A DNA stretch of 16,143 nt from UBA11222 sp030652895. GTDB lineage: Bacteria; Pseudomonadota; Alphaproteobacteria; UBA11222. Positions 13,438 to 16,143 of this stretch are shown in pieces. The DNA lies in the NCBI GenBank assembly GCA_038318895.1, contig JBBQCS010000067.1, positions 1 to 16,143 on the forward strand. Reading direction: 5' to 3'. Below the pieces are notes generated by a model. That model was not told where the DNA came from, ran no database searches, and saw nothing but the letters and a program-made list of their open reading frames with translations. Numbering within the stretch: position 1 is the stretch's first letter; each line of letters starts with the position of its first letter. The translations under genes were made by a program, and so were the position numbers.

Positions 13438-14368
13438 CGGATTTCATAACTCCTATTGGAATATTAAAAATGCGCACCGGCGTGAACTCCCCCGCCTCAA
13501 CAAACCCTAGCGCCAGCGCTTTACCGCGAATTCTGGCGCATATGAGAGTGTCAGAGGGGTAAATCTGGCCGTTACGCGCCAAAATCGGTTGCCCGCGTTT
13601 TAAACGGGTTGCATCACTTCCGGTAATGGCCATCGCCGGGATGTCGTCCAGCGGGGTCTCAACCGGCAGCAAATGCTCCGACAGGGATGGGTTATGAACC
13701 AATTGTTCCAGCTTATCCAGCGAAATCGCATTCGCCTCGTTGAACGGGCCAACCTTCAGACGGCGTATATCCCGGGCATGGGCGCAACTGCCCAGGCGCA
13801 ACCCCAGGTCGCGGGCCAGTGACCGCACATAGGTGCCTTTGCCACAAATCAGCTCGAAAACGGCATTGTCCGCATCCAGCACCTCCAGCAGCCGAAATTC
13901 AACGACGGATACGGGACGAGGGGAAAGTTCGAATTCCTCGCCGTTCCGCGCCAGATCATAGGCCCGCGCCCCGGCCAGCTTGACCGCGGAAAAGCGCGGC
14001 GGAAGCTGCATGATGTCACCGGTAAATTCAGGCAATACAGCGTTTATAGCCGCCTCGCCAGGACGCTCCGCACTGGTAGCGATAGCCGTGCCCTCGGCGT
14101 CATCGGTGCTGGTTTGCTCGCCCCAGCGGACTGTAAAGCGATAGGTTTTTTGCGTGTCTACTGCATAAGGAACGGTCTTGGTCGCTTCACCCAGGGCAAT
14201 CGCCAGAATACCGCTGGCCAGCGGATCAAGAGTGCCTGCGTGCCCCGCCTTTTGCGCGTCAAAGGCATAGCGCACCTTACCGACCACCTGCGTCGAGGTG
14301 ACGCCCACCGGCTTGTCTATGCACACCCAGCCATTTATTGGATTGCCCTTTTTGCCCCGCCTGCCCAT
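13421..14368 (-). CDS. truB: tRNA pseudouridine(55) synthase
   Basis: Converts U55 to pseudouridine in the T-loop of most tRNAs; in bacteria it also acts as a tRNA chaperone. The 315 residues start with NGWVCIDKPVGVTSTQVV (12-29), followed by KAGHAGTLDPLASGILAIALG (40-60) with catalytic D48. YRFTVRWGEQTSTDDAEG and FTGDIMQLPPRFSAVKLAGARAYDLAR follow, and then GTYVRSLARDLGLRLG, all in family order. The C-terminal PUA-like part ends with GEFTPVRIFN. The final 13 or so residues after this are encoded in the rpsO leader and appear non-conserved. The ATG overlaps the rbfA stop by one base (TAATG), which points to coupled translation. It overlaps rpsO by 17 bases. Confidence 0.96.
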   Translation of the reverse strand: MGRRGKKGNPINGWVCIDKPVGVTSTQVVGKVRYAFDAQKAGHAGTLDPLASGILAIALGEATKTVPYAVDTQKTYRFTVRWGEQTSTDDAEGTAIATSAERPGEAAINAVLPEFTGDIMQLPPRFSAVKLAGARAYDLARNGEEFELSPRPVSVVEFRLLEVLDADNAVFELICGKGTYVRSLARDLGLRLGSCAHARDIRRLKVGPFNEANAISLDKLEQLVHNPSLSEHLLPVETPLDDIPAMAITGSDATRLKRGQPILARNGQIYPSDTLICARIRGKALALGFVEAGEFTPVRIFNIPIGVMKSDVDYT

Positions 14369-14790
14369 TATTTCTGCAAATCCCGGGCAACCGGTTCCGA
14401 GCGAAGCAACCGGTCCAGCTCATCTGCCTTATCAAAGCTCTCATCAAGCGCGAAACGTAATTCAGGCGTATGCCGGATACTGATTTCACGGCCAAGCCGC
14501 CCACGCAAAAATCCCGCATGGCGGTTTAACGCTGCAATCACTTTTTTCGATAATTCCACGTCACCGGCAAGCGGGCGGGCATAAACCAAAGCCTGTTTCA
14601 TATCGGGGCTGATTTGCACCTGTGTCACCGTGATAGATTGACCATAGAGTTCCGGATCCCGCACGTCGTCACGGGTCAGAATTTCCGCCATCCGGTGGCG
14701 GATTTCTTCGCCAACACGTAATTGACGTTGCGAGCGCTCCCGCCCCTGGCCCCGCCCGGATTGATGGCCGGTACCGCGTGATGCAGACAT
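14368..14790 (-). CDS. rbfA: 30S ribosome-binding factor A
   Basis: A late 30S maturation and cold-adaptation factor with a single KH-like fold that binds near the 3' end of 16S rRNA. The 140 residues contain a basic, glycine-rich N-terminal extension (1-25), then QLRVGEEIRHRMAEIL (23-38), DPELYGQSITVTQVQISPDMKQALVY (45-70), and the second helix plus strand LRGRLGREISIRHTPELRFALDESFDKADELDRLL, all RbfA hallmarks. GAGG lies about 6 bases before the ATG. It sits 30 bases after infB and overlaps the truB start by one base, the standard gene order in proteobacteria. Confidence 0.95.
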   Translation of the reverse strand: MSASRGTGHQSGRGQGRERSQRQLRVGEEIRHRMAEILTRDDVRDPELYGQSITVTQVQISPDMKQALVYARPLAGDVELSKKVIAALNRHAGFLRGRLGREISIRHTPELRFALDESFDKADELDRLLRSEPVARDLQK

Positions 14791-14820
14791 GATTGCCTCA
14801 GTTATTGCAGAAACATAGGG

Positions 14821-16143
14821 CTACAGCGTACGGGCGATATGCTCAACTTCGAAGCATTCGATAATGTCGCCGACGCGGACCTCCTGGAAGTTTTCAAACG
14901 CCATACCGCATTCGGTACCACCCTGAACCTCTTTCACTTCGTCCTTGAAGCGCCGCAAGCTGGAGAGCGACCCTTCATGCACCACAACATTGTCGCGGAT
15001 GACACGTACACCTGCCCCGCGCCGCACAACGCCATCGGTTACCAGACCGCCAGCCGCCTTGCCCATCTTCGATACCTTGAAGACATCCAGCACCCGTGCA
15101 TTGCCAAGCATGGTTTCCCGGCGTTCAGGAACCAGCATACCGGACAGAACATTACGCACATCGTCGATCAGATCATAAATGATGTTGTAATAACGAATTT
15201 CCACCCGCGACGATCCAGCCAGCTCCTTTGCCTGAGCGTTGGCGCGCACGTTAAAACCGAACACCGGAGCGTGCGAAGCGGCCGCAAGACTAATATCGGA
15301 TTCCGTGATGCCGCCAACACCCACGTGCAATAAACGTACACGGACTTCTTCGGTGGACATCTTCTCAAGCGACGCCTGAATGGCTTCGACCGAGCCCTGC
15401 ACATCGCCCTTCAGAACAATGGGCAGCTCCTTGACCGCGGCGCGCTGCAACTGCGCAAAGACATCGTCCAGCGATGCGCTAGGCGTAACCGCCGTGCGCA
15501 TTTGCGTCTGCCGACGCTGACGGAATGTGCTTACTTCACGGGCGCGGCCTTCACTTTCGACAACGATGACATCGTCACCGGCATTTGGCACACTTTGCAA
15601 CCCCAGAATTTCCACGGGGGTTGATGGCCCTGCTTCCCGCAGCGCGGCGCCGTGTTCATCGGCCAGCGCGCGCACGCGCCCCATTTCCGCGCCCGCAACC
15701 AGAATGTCACCACGCCGTAACGTGCCGCCTTTGACCAGCACCGTCGCAACAGGGCCGCGGCCTTTGTCCAGTCTAGCCTCGATAATGACCCCATTGGCGC
15801 TGCGCGCCGGGTTGGCTTTGAGATCGAGCAGTTCTGCCTGCAATAAAATCGCCTCCAGAAGCTTGTCCAGATTTGTGCCTTTCAGCGCGGATACGCCAAT
15901 TGACAGCACGTCGCCGCCCAGCTCTTCGGTGAAGATTTCATAGGACAATAGTTCCTGGCGTACCCGGTCGGGATTGGCGTCCGGTTTATCCATTTTGTTG
16001 ATAGCAACAATGACCGGCACATTGGCGGCCTTGGCATGATGGATCGCCTCAACTGTCTGCGGCTTGACGCCATCATCGGCCGCAACCACCAGCACGACAA
16101 TATCCGTGGCGCTGGCGCCGCGCGCGCGCATGGCGGTAAACGC
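14821..16143 (-). CDS. infB: Translation initiation factor IF-2, C-terminal part (5' end outside window)
   Basis: The frame runs off the right edge with no stop, so the first methionine seen (16131) is internal; the visible part is 440 residues. It begins inside the GTPase domain, just after switch II, with AFTAMRARGASATDIVVLVVAADDGV. The G4 motif NKMD is at 49-52 and the G5-like SAL at 85-87. Domains C0/C1 follow (GVIIEARLDKGRGPVATVLVKGGTLRRGD; VKELPIVLKGDVQGSVEAI), then the C2 beta-barrel that binds the formyl-methionyl end of initiator tRNA (CGMAFENFQEVRVGDIIECFEVE at the C-terminus). IF-2 places fMet-tRNA on the 30S subunit and drives 50S joining. The missing part holds the G1 and switch regions and the long N-terminal domain. 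It is the first visible gene of the run; nusA would be expected upstream. Confidence 0.97.
   Translation of the reverse strand, partial: AFTAMRARGASATDIVVLVVAADDGVKPQTVEAIHHAKAANVPVIVAINKMDKPDANPDRVRQELLSYEIFTEELGGDVLSIGVSALKGTNLDKLLEAILLQAELLDLKANPARSANGVIIEARLDKGRGPVATVLVKGGTLRRGDILVAGAEMGRVRALADEHGAALREAGPSTPVEILGLQSVPNAGDDVIVVESEGRAREVSTFRQRRQTQMRTAVTPSASLDDVFAQLQRAAVKELPIVLKGDVQGSVEAIQASLEKMSTEEVRVRLLHVGVGGITESDISLAAASHAPVFGFNVRANAQAKELAGSSRVEIRYYNIIYDLIDDVRNVLSGMLVPERRETMLGNARVLDVFKVSKMGKAAGGLVTDGVVRRGAGVRVIRDNVVVHEGSLSSLRRFKDEVKEVQGGTECGMAFENFQEVRVGDIIECFEVEHIARTL

Noticed and set aside
16129..16131. Methionine at the right end taken as the infB start
   Set aside because: The frame stays open to the window edge (codons Ala-Phe-Thr-Ala before it) and the residues are mid-GTPase domain, so the gene is truncated by the window.
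1..16143. CRISPR arrays, tRNA or rRNA genes, insertion sequences, prophage or genomic-island signs
   Set aside because: No direct repeats with regular spacing, tRNA-like folds, transposase or integrase motifs, or composition breaks were noticed.

Overview
The window reads as chromosomal DNA of a free-living alphaproteobacterium. The evidence is a DUF2842 protein (a family I know mainly from Alphaproteobacteria), the style of ParC, PNPase and MotB, a Bpt-type aminoacyl-tRNA-protein transferase, a TakP-like TRAP transporter and moderately GC-rich coding. I cannot name the genus. Coding density is very high. No stretch over 200 bases lacks a gene, and I see no tRNA, rRNA, insertion sequence, prophage or CRISPR array.

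Left part (1-4369): the C-terminal part of a flagellar stator protein, MotB (+), enters from the left edge. It converges on a two-gene minus-strand unit: a PuuB/OrdL-like FAD-dependent amine oxidoreductase (1680-2981), then a glutathione-dependent formaldehyde dehydrogenase (559-1668), 11 bases apart. Divergent from these are a hotdog-fold acyl-CoA thioesterase (3091-3543) and the N-degron enzyme Bpt (3626-4369).

Middle (4562-8308, +): a complete tripartite TRAP transporter. It has a Tat-exported solute receptor close to TakP (alpha-keto acids), a small DctQ permease, and a large DctM permease with an apparent extra two-helix insertion. A membrane-anchored, probably periplasmic protein of unknown function follows 24 bases later. 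This four-gene unit converges with 5 bases to spare on parC (topoisomerase IV subunit A, 8314-10542, -). A DUF2842 membrane protein (10631-10825, +) diverges from parC.

Right part (10922-16143, -): the classic translation and RNA-decay cluster, transcribed leftwards as infB (partial) - rbfA - truB - rpsO - pnp. It ends at a strong GC-rich hairpin at 10838-10867, shared with the convergent DUF2842 gene. truB/rbfA (1 base) and truB/rpsO (17 bases) overlap, so translation is probably coupled.

Most genes are housekeeping. I found no clearly new system. The points most worth a second look are the FAD oxidoreductase/formaldehyde dehydrogenase pair, which suggests oxidative N-demethylation with built-in formaldehyde removal, and the TRAP operon with its enlarged DctM and appended periplasmic protein. 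Others are the four-cysteine arrangement in Bpt and the glutamine at the quinolone-contact position of ParC.
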